Source: Klebsiella aerogenes (GTDB lineage Bacteria; Pseudomonadota; Gammaproteobacteria; Enterobacterales; Enterobacteriaceae). From it: a stretch of DNA of 64,000 nucleotides. Of this stretch, positions 1 through 8,420 are shown piece after piece (the first letter of the stretch is position 1; every line of letters starts with the position of its first letter). Both the position numbers and the translations under genes were made by a program. The notes beneath the pieces are model-generated. The model had not been told where the DNA came from. It made no database searches and was given only the letters and a program-made list of their open reading frames with translations. The DNA is taken from the NCBI GenBank assembly GCA_029027985.1, contig CP119076.1:3594422-3658421 (forward strand), given 5' to 3'.

Positions 1-317
1 GGAACAGCTATATCGATTGGGGAGTACGCAACCCTATTGAACACCGTGCCATTCGCCGTATGTCGCTGAGCGAGCGTATTACCGAGGAGACCCGCGCTCG
101 GGTGAAAGAGAGCTTTCCGGAGCTTAATGAGATGTGTCAGCTATCGGTGAAGCAGATTTTCCTTAGCGATGCCTACCGCGCTTTCGGCGACGCCCTGTTC
201 CTGTCGCTGGCCGAGACCACTATCGAGTTCGCCAGCCACGATCCGCAGCGCGCCCGCGACCTGATCGCACTGGGTTTTGAAGCCATGTGGAACGCCCTCC
301 ACGAGGATATCGCTTGA
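1..317 (+). CDS. ramR: TetR-family repressor RamR, C-terminal part (cut by window start)
   Basis: Open from the first full codon (position 3) to the TGA at 315-317, so the N-terminal DNA-binding domain lies outside the window. The visible ~104 residues are the helical ligand-binding and dimerisation domain; [16 protein letters not shown] and the C-terminal [12 protein letters not shown] match RamR as I remember it. RamR represses ramA, the activator of the AcrAB efflux regulon in Klebsiella and Salmonella. The ramR, YjbR-like, nfsB order is the one known from Salmonella, which supports the call. Its stop overlaps the next start (TGATG), so the two are probably cotranscribed. The first ATG in the visible frame, at 60, is internal. 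Confidence 0.9.
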   Translation, partial: NSYIDWGVRNPIEHRAIRRMSLSERITEETRARVKESFPELNEMCQLSVKQIFLSDAYRAFGDALFLSLAETTIEFASHDPQRARDLIALGFEAMWNALHEDIA

Positions 318-685
318 TGGATAGCGTCGCCCTGCATCGTCACGCGTGCCGTATTGCGCTGACCTATCCTTTCACCGAGCACTGTTGGCCATTCGGCCCG
401 GAGTACGACGTATTTAAGGTGGGCGGGCGTATTTTTATGCTGACCATGACCATTCGCGGGCGGGCGATGGTGAACCTGAAGGCCGATCCGCAAAAATCGC
501 TGCTTAATCAGGAAATTTATCGCAGCATTGAGCCTGGTTACCACATGAATAAAAAACACTGGATCACCGTGGTGCCAGGCGACGATATCAGCGCGGATTT
601 GCTGGCTGAGCTTATTGATGACTCCTGGAATGAGGTGGTCAACAAGCTGGCGAAAAAAGATCAGCGCCGACTGCGCCCCGGCTGA
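317..685 (+). CDS. MmcQ/YjbR family protein
   Basis: A 122-residue protein starting at the ATG that overlaps the ramR stop (TGATG); the longer frame from 287 would run inside ramR and is less likely. It has the small YjbR fold signature: [18 protein letters not shown] near the N-terminus, a central LKADP, and HWITV near residue 80. The family has a CyaY-like alpha/beta fold and no established biochemical role, although MmcQ members occur in biosynthetic clusters. Translational coupling to ramR suggests joint expression. A strong hairpin follows the stop, so the two-gene unit probably ends here. Confidence 0.85.
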   Translation: MDSVALHRHACRIALTYPFTEHCWPFGPEYDVFKVGGRIFMLTMTIRGRAMVNLKADPQKSLLNQEIYRSIEPGYHMNKKHWITVVPGDDISADLLAELIDDSWNEVVNKLAKKDQRRLRPG

Positions 686-693
686 TTTTCACT

Positions 694-721
694 AAAATGC
701 GATAAGTGTTATCGCATTTTT
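694..721 (+). terminator. Rho-independent terminator after ramR/yjbR-like genes
   Basis: Perfect 12-base stem AAAATGCGATAA / TTATCGCATTTT with a GTG loop, ending in a T run, nine bases after the YjbR-like stop. Confidence 0.85.
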
Positions 722-805
722 CACCCTTATCATTTCCCGCGCATCGCTGTACTCTTCCTCCCACGAAATGTGCCCGTAAGGGGCTGAAAATTGTGAGGAA
801 GAGTC

Positions 806-1459
806 ATGGATATCATCTCAGTTGCCTTAAAACGTTATTCCACTAAGGCCTTTGATCCGGCGAAAAAGCTGACGACAGAACAGGCGGAAAACCTGAAAAC
901 GCTGCTGCAGTACAGCCCGTCGAGCACCAATTCCCAACCGTGGCACTTTATCGTCGCCAGCACGGATGAAGGGAAAGCCCGCATCGCGAAAGCGGCCAGC
1001 GGCACCTACGTGTTCAACGAGCGTAAAATCCTCGACGCTTCCCATGTTGTCGTCTTCTGTGCAAAAACCGCGATGGACGATGCCTGGCTGGAAAAAGTGG
1101 TCAATCAGGAAGATGCCGATGGCCGTTTCGCCACCCCGGAAGCAAAAGCCGGTAACCACAAGGGCCGTACCTTCTTTGCCGATATGCACCGTAAAGAGCT
1201 GAAGGATGACGATCAGTGGATGGCGAAACAGGTTTACCTGAACGTGGGCAACTTCCTGCTCGGCGTCGCGGCGATGGGTCTGGATGCCGTGCCGATTGAA
1301 GGCGTCGATTTCGCCATCCTTGATGAAGAATTCGGTCTGCAGGCGCAGGGTTACACCAGCCTCGTGGTGGTCCCGGTCGGCCACCACAGCGTGGAAGACT
1401 TCAACGCCGCTCTGCCAAAATCGCGCCTGCCGCAGTCCACCACCATCACCGAGATCTAA
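806..1459 (+). CDS. nfsB: Oxygen-insensitive NAD(P)H nitroreductase NfsB
   Basis: 217 residues, the length of E. coli NfsB. This FMN-dependent cytoplasmic dimer reduces nitroaromatics (nitrofurans), quinones and dihydropteridine in two-electron steps. The N-terminus has the [12 protein letters not shown]-phosphate motif, then [13 protein letters not shown] near residues 36-48 and the C-terminal SRLP-type end, all typical of the family. The ATG at 806 follows a GAGGAAGAG ribosome-binding site. In enterics nfsB belongs to the MarA/SoxS/RamA regulon, so its position beside ramR fits, although I could not define a convincing marbox in the short upstream region. Confidence 0.95.
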   Translation: MDIISVALKRYSTKAFDPAKKLTTEQAENLKTLLQYSPSSTNSQPWHFIVASTDEGKARIAKAASGTYVFNERKILDASHVVVFCAKTAMDDAWLEKVVNQEDADGRFATPEAKAGNHKGRTFFADMHRKELKDDDQWMAKQVYLNVGNFLLGVAAMGLDAVPIEGVDFAILDEEFGLQAQGYTSLVVVPVGHHSVEDFNAALPKSRLPQSTTITEI

Positions 1460-1467
1460 TCTCCGCG

Positions 1468-1550
1468 CGCCGCCCTCCCCGGATGGCGGCGCCTTGCGCC
1501 TTATCCGGGCTACGGTCCGGCACTCAGTTGGTAGCCAGTCACCGGGGAGG
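1468..1550. repeat. REP-like palindromic repeat between convergent genes
   Basis: Contains CCGGATGGCGGC...GCGCCTTATCCGGGCTAC, the enterobacterial REP/BIME pattern, plus a matching CTCCCCGG / CCGGGGAG pair at its ends. It lies between the convergent nfsB and the downstream minus-strand gene, the usual place for such repeats. Confidence 0.7.
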
Positions 1551-1551
1551 G

Positions 1552-2589
1552 TTACTTTTTCTCCCCCTCGCCGGCGTGCCAGATCCGCTCGGCGTAGCGG
1601 CCAATCATCGCCAGCGAGGCGGCAAGGATCAAGAAGAATACGACCTTGTGCAGGCTATACCAGAAGAACTCGAAAAAGCGGGTGTAGAGGTTAATGGCCA
1701 GGAAAGTCAGGCCAAAACCGCGCAGCATGCCGTCATCGGTTTTCAGGCTGATATAAATACAGACAACCGCTGCCACGGCAAACAGCAAGGCCCACGGCAA
1801 CAACCGCGCCTGGCTCACGCCGTACCAGCCATCGGTATCATAATTGCCGAAAATCGACAGGATCCACAGGGCGACAAACAGATATGTCAGCCCCATCGCC
1901 TTGCTGACGGTAAACAGCTGCCGTTGACGTAACAGCGTCTGCAGCGTGAAACACAACGCCAGCAGCGCGCCGCCGAACAGCACGAAGCGAATTGGGAAGC
2001 TCATACCCAACCAGTAAGCCCCCCACCCCGACATATAACCGGTTTCCGCGCCAAACCAGTTACCCAGCGCCAGCAGGAAGAACAGCCACACCAGCCCGGA
2101 ACGGGCGACATAGCCAATCACGCCGTAAATCGCGCAGCCGATCAGGATCAGCGGCGCCACGTGACCGCTGCCATCATCCAGTCGGTCTCCCAACTGCCAT
2201 AAAGCGATGGCGGTACAGACCACGCCGAGGAATAAAATCGCCTCAGTACTGTAGTGCCACTGCGACTCGCGCCGTTGACGGCGGAATCCCCAAAAATAGA
2301 AAGCTATCGCCAGCAGCGTCGGCAGGATAATCCGCGCGACGGCGGAGTCGCTGAACAGATTGATTATCGCCTCAATCAGTTCGGCATCAGCGAACAGGCT
2401 GCCCAGCGCAATCAGTACGCAGGCAATCGCCGTCCAGAAAGCGTAGCGGCTCAGGCGCTGCCAGTCGAAAGCGCGGATACGCAGCGAGTCCGACAGGCGC
2501 TGTCCGTCGAGACTGCTCAACGCCCCCTCCTGCTGCCAGTGGTCGATAGCGCGTTGAATAATACGCTGCTGTTTACGGGTGACGTTCAT
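1552..2589 (-). CDS. Polytopic membrane protein, DUF2157-like
   Basis: 345 residues from ATG 2589 (MNVTRKQQRIIQRAIDHWQQEG); the longer frame overlaps the upstream regulator gene and lacks a better start. A short charged N-terminal helical segment (about 1-40) is followed by eight to ten hydrophobic segments, and it ends in the basic tail HAGEGEKK. The N-terminal segment followed by a many-helix membrane core resembles the DUF2157 family, which has no known function. The start is only 25 bases after the stop of the MmyB-type regulator, so they may share a transcript. The family assignment is tentative; the coding call is firm. Confidence 0.75.
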   Translation of the reverse strand: MNVTRKQQRIIQRAIDHWQQEGALSSLDGQRLSDSLRIRAFDWQRLSRYAFWTAIACVLIALGSLFADAELIEAIINLFSDSAVARIILPTLLAIAFYFWGFRRQRRESQWHYSTEAILFLGVVCTAIALWQLGDRLDDGSGHVAPLILIGCAIYGVIGYVARSGLVWLFFLLALGNWFGAETGYMSGWGAYWLGMSFPIRFVLFGGALLALCFTLQTLLRQRQLFTVSKAMGLTYLFVALWILSIFGNYDTDGWYGVSQARLLPWALLFAVAAVVCIYISLKTDDGMLRGFGLTFLAINLYTRFFEFFWYSLHKVVFFLILAASLAMIGRYAERIWHAGEGEKK

Positions 2590-2614
2590 AGGCGTTCCTT
2601 GTCGCGTTGAGGGC

Positions 2615-3484
2615 TTAGCCCTGTTTGTCCAGCCAGGCCAGCGCCTGTTCTCCGGCTTCATCCAGCGGTAAATAGACCAGCAGTCGCGAACCGTTGCGCG
2701 GCGCGGAGTACCAGTACATCTGCTGTAAACTAAAGCGCCCGAGTTGAGGATGGTTAAAGTTTTTCACCTGATTCTCGACGCCGCGGACTTCGTAGCGTTG
2801 GTGCCACAATGCCTCGAACTCCGCTGAAGCGGCGAAAAAGCGCGCTAGCTTGTCTTCCCACTGCGGCGAGCCGCGATGCTCCGCCATCGCCGCACGGAAA
2901 TAGGAGACGAAAGTCGGCAGCACGTCGCGATTTTCAATACGGCTGCGCCAGGCCTCACAGGTGAGATAAAGATAGATGCAGTTGCGGTCTTCTTCCGCCA
3001 TGGCGGCAAAATCGACGCCCATCAGACGGCAAAAGCTATCGTTCCAGGCGACGATATCAAAATTCGCTTTCTGAATACTGGCGGGCTGCGGCGCCAGGCT
3101 ATCGAGCATACGCCGGGCGCCGGGGCTGATCCCCTCGCAGACCGTGGCCTGCGTATTCTCCGGCGGCGTTAACCCAGCCAGCACGAACAGATGCCGGGTC
3201 TCCAGCGGGCTACACTGGAGCGCGCTGGCCACGCCGTTCAATACCGCCGCTGACGGATTCACTTCCCGCCCCTGCTCAAGCCAGGTGTACCAGGTGACGC
3301 CGACATCCGCCAGCATCGCCACTTCCTCGCGGCGTAGACCCGGCGTCCGGCGCCGTCCGACACGCGGCAAGCCAAGACGCTGTGGGTCAAGGCTTTCACG
3401 GCGGGCGCGCAAAAACGCCCCCAACTGTTTGCGGTTATCATCGGGCGCGAGGGTTAGCGCTTCGCGTTGCAGCATCACCGTCAT
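2615..3484 (-). CDS. XRE-type regulator with MmyB-like ligand-binding domain
   Basis: 289 residues. Residues ~20-85 form a helix-turn-helix of the HipB/XRE type, containing RRTPGLRREEVAMLADVGVTWYTWLEQGR, the hallmark of this large family. Residues ~110-280 match the MmyB-like PAS-type domain (ANFDIVAWNDSF, then NHPQLGRFSLQQ). Such proteins usually sense small ligands and control an adjacent gene. It is divergent from an MFS exporter across 109 bases that hold an inverted repeat, so local control of that exporter is the natural inference. An internal Met four codons in is an alternative start. Confidence 0.88.
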   Translation of the reverse strand: MTVMLQREALTLAPDDNRKQLGAFLRARRESLDPQRLGLPRVGRRRTPGLRREEVAMLADVGVTWYTWLEQGREVNPSAAVLNGVASALQCSPLETRHLFVLAGLTPPENTQATVCEGISPGARRMLDSLAPQPASIQKANFDIVAWNDSFCRLMGVDFAAMAEEDRNCIYLYLTCEAWRSRIENRDVLPTFVSYFRAAMAEHRGSPQWEDKLARFFAASAEFEALWHQRYEVRGVENQVKNFNHPQLGRFSLQQMYWYSAPRNGSRLLVYLPLDEAGEQALAWLDKQG

Positions 3485-3500
3485 ATTTTCTCCAGCATGG

Positions 3501-3533
3501 TAGTACCAATACCAGTATAGACAGGAACTGGTA
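3501..3533. promoter_or_regulatory. Candidate operator in divergent regulator/MFS promoter
   Basis: TACCAGT at 3510-3516 and ACTGGTA at 3527-3533 form a perfect 7-base inverted repeat with a 10-base spacer; a related TAGTACCA half precedes it. It lies between the divergent MmyB-type regulator and the MFS gene, so it probably binds that regulator. Inference only. Confidence 0.5.
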
Positions 3534-3593
3534 CCCGTTTAATTAATCGGTGATGCTACGACCATCCGCTGAATGACGCAATGGAGAGATCCG

Positions 3594-5021
3594 ATGAATT
3601 CGTCTGCTGTTTCACCCGGCCGCGCCGGTTTATTGCTGTTACTGACCGGCCAGATGCTGCCGTTAATCGATACGTCAATCACCAACGTGGCGCTGGATTC
3701 AATAACCCACTCCCTCAACGCCAGCGCTACCCAACTGGAGCTTATCGTCGCGCTGTATGGCGTGGCCTTCGCCGTCTGTCTGGCGATGGGCAGCAAGCTT
3801 GGCGATAACTACGGTCGCCGCCGCCTGTTCTTGTGGGGTGTGGCGGTGTTCGGCATCGCCTCGCTGCTGTGCGGGATGGCCAACTCGATTAACACCCTGC
3901 TCGCCGCACGAACGCTACAGGGTGCGGGTGCAGCGCTGATCGTGCCGCAGATCCTCGCCACCCTGCACGTCACCCTGAAAGGCACCGCCCACGCCCGGGC
4001 GATCAGCCTGTATGGCGGTATCGGCGGCATCGCCTTTATCGTCGGCCAGATGGGCGGCGGTTGGCTGGTCTCCGCCGACATCGCCGGACTCGGCTGGCGC
4101 AACGCCTTCTTTATCAACGTGCCTATCTGCCTGTTGGTACTGGCCTTCAGCCGCCGCTACGTACCGGAAACGCGCCGCGAAAGCCACTCCAGCATCGACT
4201 GGCAGGGTACCTTCAGCCTGGCGCTGATCCTCTGCTGCTTGCTATTTCCGATGGCGCTGGGGCCGGAACTGCACTGGCCGTGGTCGCTGCGACTGCTGCT
4301 GCTCGCCGTGTTGCCGCTGCTAGCCTGGATGGGTCTGAGCGCGCTGCGCAAACAGCAGCGCGGCGAGCAACCGCTCCTGCCACCGCGCTTACTGAAGCTC
4401 GCCAGCATTCGCTTCGGCATGGCTATCGCCCTGCTGTTTTTCAGCGCCTGGTCCGGCTTTATGTTCTGTATGGCGCTGACCATGCAGGCGGGGCTTGGCA
4501 TGGCGCCGTGGCAGTCCGGCAATAGTTTTATCGCCCTCGGCGTGGCCTATTTTATCTCCGCACTGTACGCGCCGAAGCTTATTGCCCGCTACAGTATGGG
4601 GCGTATTTTGCTGATCGGTCTGGCTGTGCAGATAAGCGGCCTGCTGCTGCTGAGCGCCACGTTTTATCATCTTGGCGTACAGACCACGACGCTGGCGATG
4701 GTGCCTGCCACCACGCTTATCGGCTATGGTCAGGCGCTGATCGTCAATAGCTTCTATCGTATCGGGATGCGGGATATTAGCGCCTGCGATGCCGGAGCCG
4801 GCAGCGCTATCCTCAGTACCCTGCAGCAGGCCACGCTGGGGCTGGGACCGGCGATTCTCGGTTCGCTGTTCTTAACCCTGGCCCAGCGCGGCGGCGGCAA
4901 CTATTCGCAGGCGCTGATTGTCTTCCTGCTGGTCGAGGTGGCGATGATGCTGTTACTGGGCGCCATCGCCCTCTGGCTGCGCCATCATCTGAATCTACAA
5001 CCCGCGGCGACGGCGTCCTGA
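3594..5021 (+). CDS. DHA2-family MFS drug:H+ antiporter
   Basis: 475 residues from ATG 3594, preceded by GGAGAG; the upstream in-frame start at 3573 has no ribosome site. About 14 hydrophobic segments and the DHA2 (QacA/EmrB-like) motifs are visible: [13 protein letters not shown] in the first helix region, [17 protein letters not shown] in the loop between helices 2 and 3, and [15 protein letters not shown] in helix 4. These inner-membrane antiporters export cationic or amphipathic compounds. The divergent MmyB-type gene is the likely repressor or activator. The substrate cannot be predicted. Confidence 0.9.
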   Translation: MNSSAVSPGRAGLLLLLTGQMLPLIDTSITNVALDSITHSLNASATQLELIVALYGVAFAVCLAMGSKLGDNYGRRRLFLWGVAVFGIASLLCGMANSINTLLAARTLQGAGAALIVPQILATLHVTLKGTAHARAISLYGGIGGIAFIVGQMGGGWLVSADIAGLGWRNAFFINVPICLLVLAFSRRYVPETRRESHSSIDWQGTFSLALILCCLLFPMALGPELHWPWSLRLLLLAVLPLLAWMGLSALRKQQRGEQPLLPPRLLKLASIRFGMAIALLFFSAWSGFMFCMALTMQAGLGMAPWQSGNSFIALGVAYFISALYAPKLIARYSMGRILLIGLAVQISGLLLLSATFYHLGVQTTTLAMVPATTLIGYGQALIVNSFYRIGMRDISACDAGAGSAILSTLQQATLGLGPAILGSLFLTLAQRGGGNYSQALIVFLLVEVAMMLLLGAIALWLRHHLNLQPAATAS

Positions 5022-5056
5022 TTCACAACCATGTAACCTCTAATTTGCATAATAGT

Positions 5057-5085
5057 CATCCAGCGGTCATCATAACCGCTGGATG
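5057..5085 (+). terminator. Stem-loop between MFS gene and ybdG
   Basis: Perfect 11-base stem CATCCAGCGGT / ACCGCTGGATG with a 7-base loop. It ends three bases before the CAGGAGA ribosome site of ybdG and lacks a T run. It may be a terminator for the MFS gene or a 5'-leader structure of ybdG. Confidence 0.5.
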
Positions 5086-5098
5086 TACAGGAGACGTT

Positions 5099-6343
5099 AT
5101 GCAGGAATTAATATCGCAAATCGCCGCATTAGGCATCAAAATCACCCCCACTACCTCGCTCATCATCATCTTTGGCATTATTTTTCTGACGGCGATTGTC
5201 GTTCACCTGATTCTGCACAAAGTGGTGCTACGAACCTTCGAAAAACGGGCACAGGCCAGTAGCCATTTATGGCTGCAGATCATCACGCAAAATAAACTCT
5301 TCCACCGTCTGGCCTTCACCCTGCAAGGGATTATCGTCAACGTGCAGGCAGTGCTGTGGCTGCAAAAAGGCAGCGAAGCGGCGGAAATCTTAACCACCTG
5401 CGCCCAGCTGTGGGTGATGATTTACGCCATGCTGTCCTTCTTCTCGCTGCTGGACGTTATTTTCAATCTGGCGCAAAAATTCCCTACCGCTTCGCAACTG
5501 CCGCTAAAGGGCATCTTCCAGGGCATTAAGCTGGTCACCGCGATTATTATCGGCATCCTGATTATTTCGCTGCTGATAGGCCAGTCGCCGGCGATTCTGA
5601 TCAGCGGTCTTGGCGCGATGGCCGCCGTACTGATGCTGGTGTTTAAAGACCCAATTCTTGGTCTGGTGGCCGGTATTCAGCTTTCCGCCAACGACATGCT
5701 GAAGCTCGGCGACTGGCTGGAGATGCCGAAATACGGCGCCGACGGCGCGGTGATCGATATCGGGCTGACAACGGTGAAAGTACGCAACTGGGACAACACT
5801 ATTACCACGATCCCTACCTGGTCGCTGGTCTCGGATTCATTTAAAAACTGGAGCGGCATGTCGGCCTCAGGCGGCCGTCGCATTAAGCGCAGCCTGAATA
5901 TCGATACCACCAGCATCCATTTTCTTGATGAGCAGGAGCAGCAGCGCCTGATTCAGGCTAAATTGCTGAAGCCGTATATGGACTCGCGCCATCAGGAAAT
6001 TAACGAGTGGAACCAGCAGTATGCGAACGAACCTTCGGTACTCAACCTGCGCAAAATGACCAATATCGGTACCTTCCGCGCCTATCTGCAGGAGTATCTG
6101 CGTAACCATCCGCGGCTGCGTAAGGATATGACCATGATGGTGCGCCAGCTGGCACCGGACACCAACGGTTTGCCGATTGAGATCTACTGCTTCACCAATA
6201 CCGTGGTGTGGGCGGAGTATGAAGGCATCCAGGCGGATATCTTCGACCATATTTTTGCGGTGGTTGATGAGTTCGGTCTGCGTATTCACCAGACGCCAAC
6301 CGGCAACGATATCCGTTCGCTGTCGGGCGCACTCTCGTCCTAG
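5099..6343 (+). CDS. ybdG: Mechanosensitive channel YbdG (MscM-type)
   Basis: 414 residues from ATG 5099 ([12 protein letters not shown]), chosen for its CAGGAGA site and agreement with the E. coli start. The sequence is close to E. coli YbdG throughout: several N-terminal membrane segments, the pore-lining MscS-family region [19 protein letters not shown] (about residues 176-194), then a conserved beta domain ([13 protein letters not shown]). YbdG contributes a miniature-conductance mechanosensitive activity and osmotic protection at the inner membrane. It sits alone between the MFS gene and the Exc2-like gene. Confidence 0.95.
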   Translation: MQELISQIAALGIKITPTTSLIIIFGIIFLTAIVVHLILHKVVLRTFEKRAQASSHLWLQIITQNKLFHRLAFTLQGIIVNVQAVLWLQKGSEAAEILTTCAQLWVMIYAMLSFFSLLDVIFNLAQKFPTASQLPLKGIFQGIKLVTAIIIGILIISLLIGQSPAILISGLGAMAAVLMLVFKDPILGLVAGIQLSANDMLKLGDWLEMPKYGADGAVIDIGLTTVKVRNWDNTITTIPTWSLVSDSFKNWSGMSASGGRRIKRSLNIDTTSIHFLDEQEQQRLIQAKLLKPYMDSRHQEINEWNQQYANEPSVLNLRKMTNIGTFRAYLQEYLRNHPRLRKDMTMMVRQLAPDTNGLPIEIYCFTNTVVWAEYEGIQADIFDHIFAVVDEFGLRIHQTPTGNDIRSLSGALSS

Positions 6344-6483
6344 CTTCCAGGCTGGCGCATTGTTTCGGGCGCCAGCCCTTCCCCTCCGAACGTCACTATC
6401 ATTTCTCAGGGCTAGCTGTCCGCGGTTTTTGGCGCGATGATCTTTTCGCCATCATGGATAATCGCTAAAGGACGCACTACATC

Positions 6484-6900
6484 ATGAAATTAATAACGAC
6501 TTTTCTCGCGCTGGGCTGCGCTTTAACCTTACTTTCCGGTTGTACCTCAACAAAATCCTCACCTGAACGCCATGCTTATAGCTTCGTCGCTCACCGTTCC
6601 GATTTCGTCGGCGGCAACTTTACCGTTAATCGTCAGCAGAACTATCAAATTAACCTGCCGACCTTCCGCGATATTTATGCCCGCGGAGAGGCGGATCGGA
6701 AAAAAGGGTTGAGCGAAGCCGACGCGCGGCGCGTCGCCGACGCCATCAAACAGCAGATCCTGGAAGGGACTGAATCAAAGCACGCCTTCAACGGCAATGC
6801 CAACGATCGCTGGAGCGAGACCATGGAAGCCAAAGATGCCCGCCTGTTCGGCAATGAACTGGCTGGCGCCTATCTGGACGGCTATCAGGGCATAAAATAG
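6484..6900 (+). CDS. Exc2-family lipoprotein
   Basis: 138 residues with a lipoprotein signal peptide ending in the lipobox LLSGC (Cys20). The mature part contains FVGGNFTVNRQQNYQINLPTF, a charged central region and a C-terminal LAGAYLDGYQGIK. This matches my memory of chromosomal Exc2-family lipoproteins, named after a plasmid entry-exclusion protein; chromosomal members have no proven function. Residue 2 after the Cys is Thr, not Asp, so outer-membrane sorting is expected. It converges on pheP across a shared terminator. Confidence 0.8.
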   Translation: MKLITTFLALGCALTLLSGCTSTKSSPERHAYSFVAHRSDFVGGNFTVNRQQNYQINLPTFRDIYARGEADRKKGLSEADARRVADAIKQQILEGTESKHAFNGNANDRWSETMEAKDARLFGNELAGAYLDGYQGIK

Positions 6901-6907
6901 TGAAATG

Positions 6908-6931
6908 TCGCCCCGCCGGTGAGCGGGGCGA
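6908..6931. terminator. Bidirectional terminator between Exc2-like gene and pheP
   Basis: Perfect 9-base stem TCGCCCCGC / GCGGGGCGA with a 6-base loop, placed between convergent stops; flanking T runs are weak. Confidence 0.65.
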
Positions 6932-6937
6932 TAAGCA

Positions 6938-8314
6938 TTACGCCGGGCGGCGCAGCAATTTAAAGGCGGCAAACAGGAACAGGATCCATACCGGCAGCAG
7001 TACCGCCGACAGCCGCATCCCGTCAATGGTGCACATCAGCACCAGAATCAAGGCCAGAAAAGCGATGCAGAAGTAGTTGCTGGCCGGCGCCAGCAGCGCT
7101 TTGAACTTCGGCTCGCGACCTTTACGACGCTGTGCGGCGCGGAATTTCAGGTGCGCCATGCAGATCATAATCCAGTTCAGCAGCAGAGTCGCCACCACCA
7201 GCGCCATCAGCAACCCCAGCGCCTCATGCGGCAGCAGATAGTTCAACACCACCACTAGCGAGGTGATGATGCCGGACAGCAGCAGCGAATTCACCGGCAC
7301 GCCGCGTTTGCTGACGCGGGCGAGAAACTTCGGCGCATTACCCTGAACCGACAGGCCAAACAGCATCCGGCTGTTGGAATAGACGCCGCTGTTGTAGACC
7401 GACAGCGAGGCCACCAGAATGACGAAATTCAGCGCGGAAGCCACCACGTTACTGTCAAGATTATGGAAAATCATCACAAATGGGCTGCTATCGGATTTAA
7501 TTTCCACCCACGGATAAAGCGCCAGCAGAACCACCAGCGAGCCGATATAAAACAGCAGGATACGGTAAACCACCTGGTTAACCGCTTTCGGGATGCTCTT
7601 TTCCGGGTTTTGCGCTTCCGCGGCGGTAATGCCGATAAGCTCCAGCCCGCCGAAGGAGAACATAATGACCGCCAGCGACAGCACCAGGCCGTGCCAACCG
7701 GTGGCGAGGAATCCGCCGTGTTTCCACAGGTTGTCGAATCCAGCCTTGCTGCCGCCGTGGCCGCCAAACAGCATCCACAGGCCAAAGGCAATCATACCGA
7801 TAATCGCCAGCACTTTAATCAGCGCGAACCAGAACTCCGCTTCGCCATACAGGCGCACGTTAACCAGGTTGACGGCATTAATAATGATAAAGAAGGCTGC
7901 CGCCCAGACCCAGGTCGGTACGTCGGGGAGCCAGTACTGCATGTAAATCCCGGCGGCGGTCAGTTCCGCCATCCCCACCAGCACGAACATCACCCAGTAG
8001 TTCCAGCCGGAAAGAAAACCAGCGAACGGGCCCCAGTATTTATAGGCAAAGTGGGCAAAGGAGCCGGATACCGGCTCTTCCACCACCATCTCGCCAAGCT
8101 GGCGCATAATCAGAAAAGCGACAATACCGGCAACGGCGTAGCCAAGTAGTACCGCCGGGCCGGCCATCTGGATTGCGGGACCAATGCCGAGAAACAGGCC
8201 GGTCCCAATCGCGCCGCCAAGGGCGATAAGTTGAATATGTCGGTTTTGTAAACCGCGGTGCAGCGTCGGTCCGCTCTCTTCTACGGCATCCGACGACGTT
8301 GACGCGTCTTTCAC
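6938..8314 (-). CDS. pheP: Phenylalanine:H+ symporter PheP
   Basis: 458 residues, identical in length to E. coli PheP, if the GTG at 8314 is used; AGGGGAA seven bases upstream supports it over a second GTG at 8347. It is an amino acid transporter of the APC/AAT family with 12 membrane segments: the GGAIGTGLFLGIG motif opens helix 1, and EFWFALIKVLAIIGMI and SVYNSGVYSNSRMLFG follow. Similarity to PheP runs the full length, including the TLHRGLQNRHIQLIALGG start region. It imports phenylalanine, and to some extent tyrosine, at the inner membrane. Confidence 0.95.
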   Translation of the reverse strand: MKDASTSSDAVEESGPTLHRGLQNRHIQLIALGGAIGTGLFLGIGPAIQMAGPAVLLGYAVAGIVAFLIMRQLGEMVVEEPVSGSFAHFAYKYWGPFAGFLSGWNYWVMFVLVGMAELTAAGIYMQYWLPDVPTWVWAAAFFIIINAVNLVNVRLYGEAEFWFALIKVLAIIGMIAFGLWMLFGGHGGSKAGFDNLWKHGGFLATGWHGLVLSLAVIMFSFGGLELIGITAAEAQNPEKSIPKAVNQVVYRILLFYIGSLVVLLALYPWVEIKSDSSPFVMIFHNLDSNVVASALNFVILVASLSVYNSGVYSNSRMLFGLSVQGNAPKFLARVSKRGVPVNSLLLSGIITSLVVVLNYLLPHEALGLLMALVVATLLLNWIMICMAHLKFRAAQRRKGREPKFKALLAPASNYFCIAFLALILVLMCTIDGMRLSAVLLPVWILFLFAAFKLLRRPA

Positions 8315-8420
8315 GTCGTTCCCCTGTGTGTTTTTGTGAAGGGGCACCTTTTATCACTTAGGGGGGATTGTCGCAAGTTGCACGGGGCAGGCGTCAACCG
8401 CCCGCCCCGCCTTTTTAGCG

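Noticed and set aside
1-317. Start at ATG 60 as a short complete gene
   Set aside because: The frame is open to the window edge, and the upstream residues [19 protein letters not shown] match RamR, so the gene is truncated by the window rather than short.
8384-8415. GGGGCAGGCG / CGCCCGCCCC hairpin with T run as a plus-strand terminator
   Set aside because: No plus-strand gene ends here; it lies between two minus-strand genes and has one mismatch and no T run in that direction, so it was not listed.
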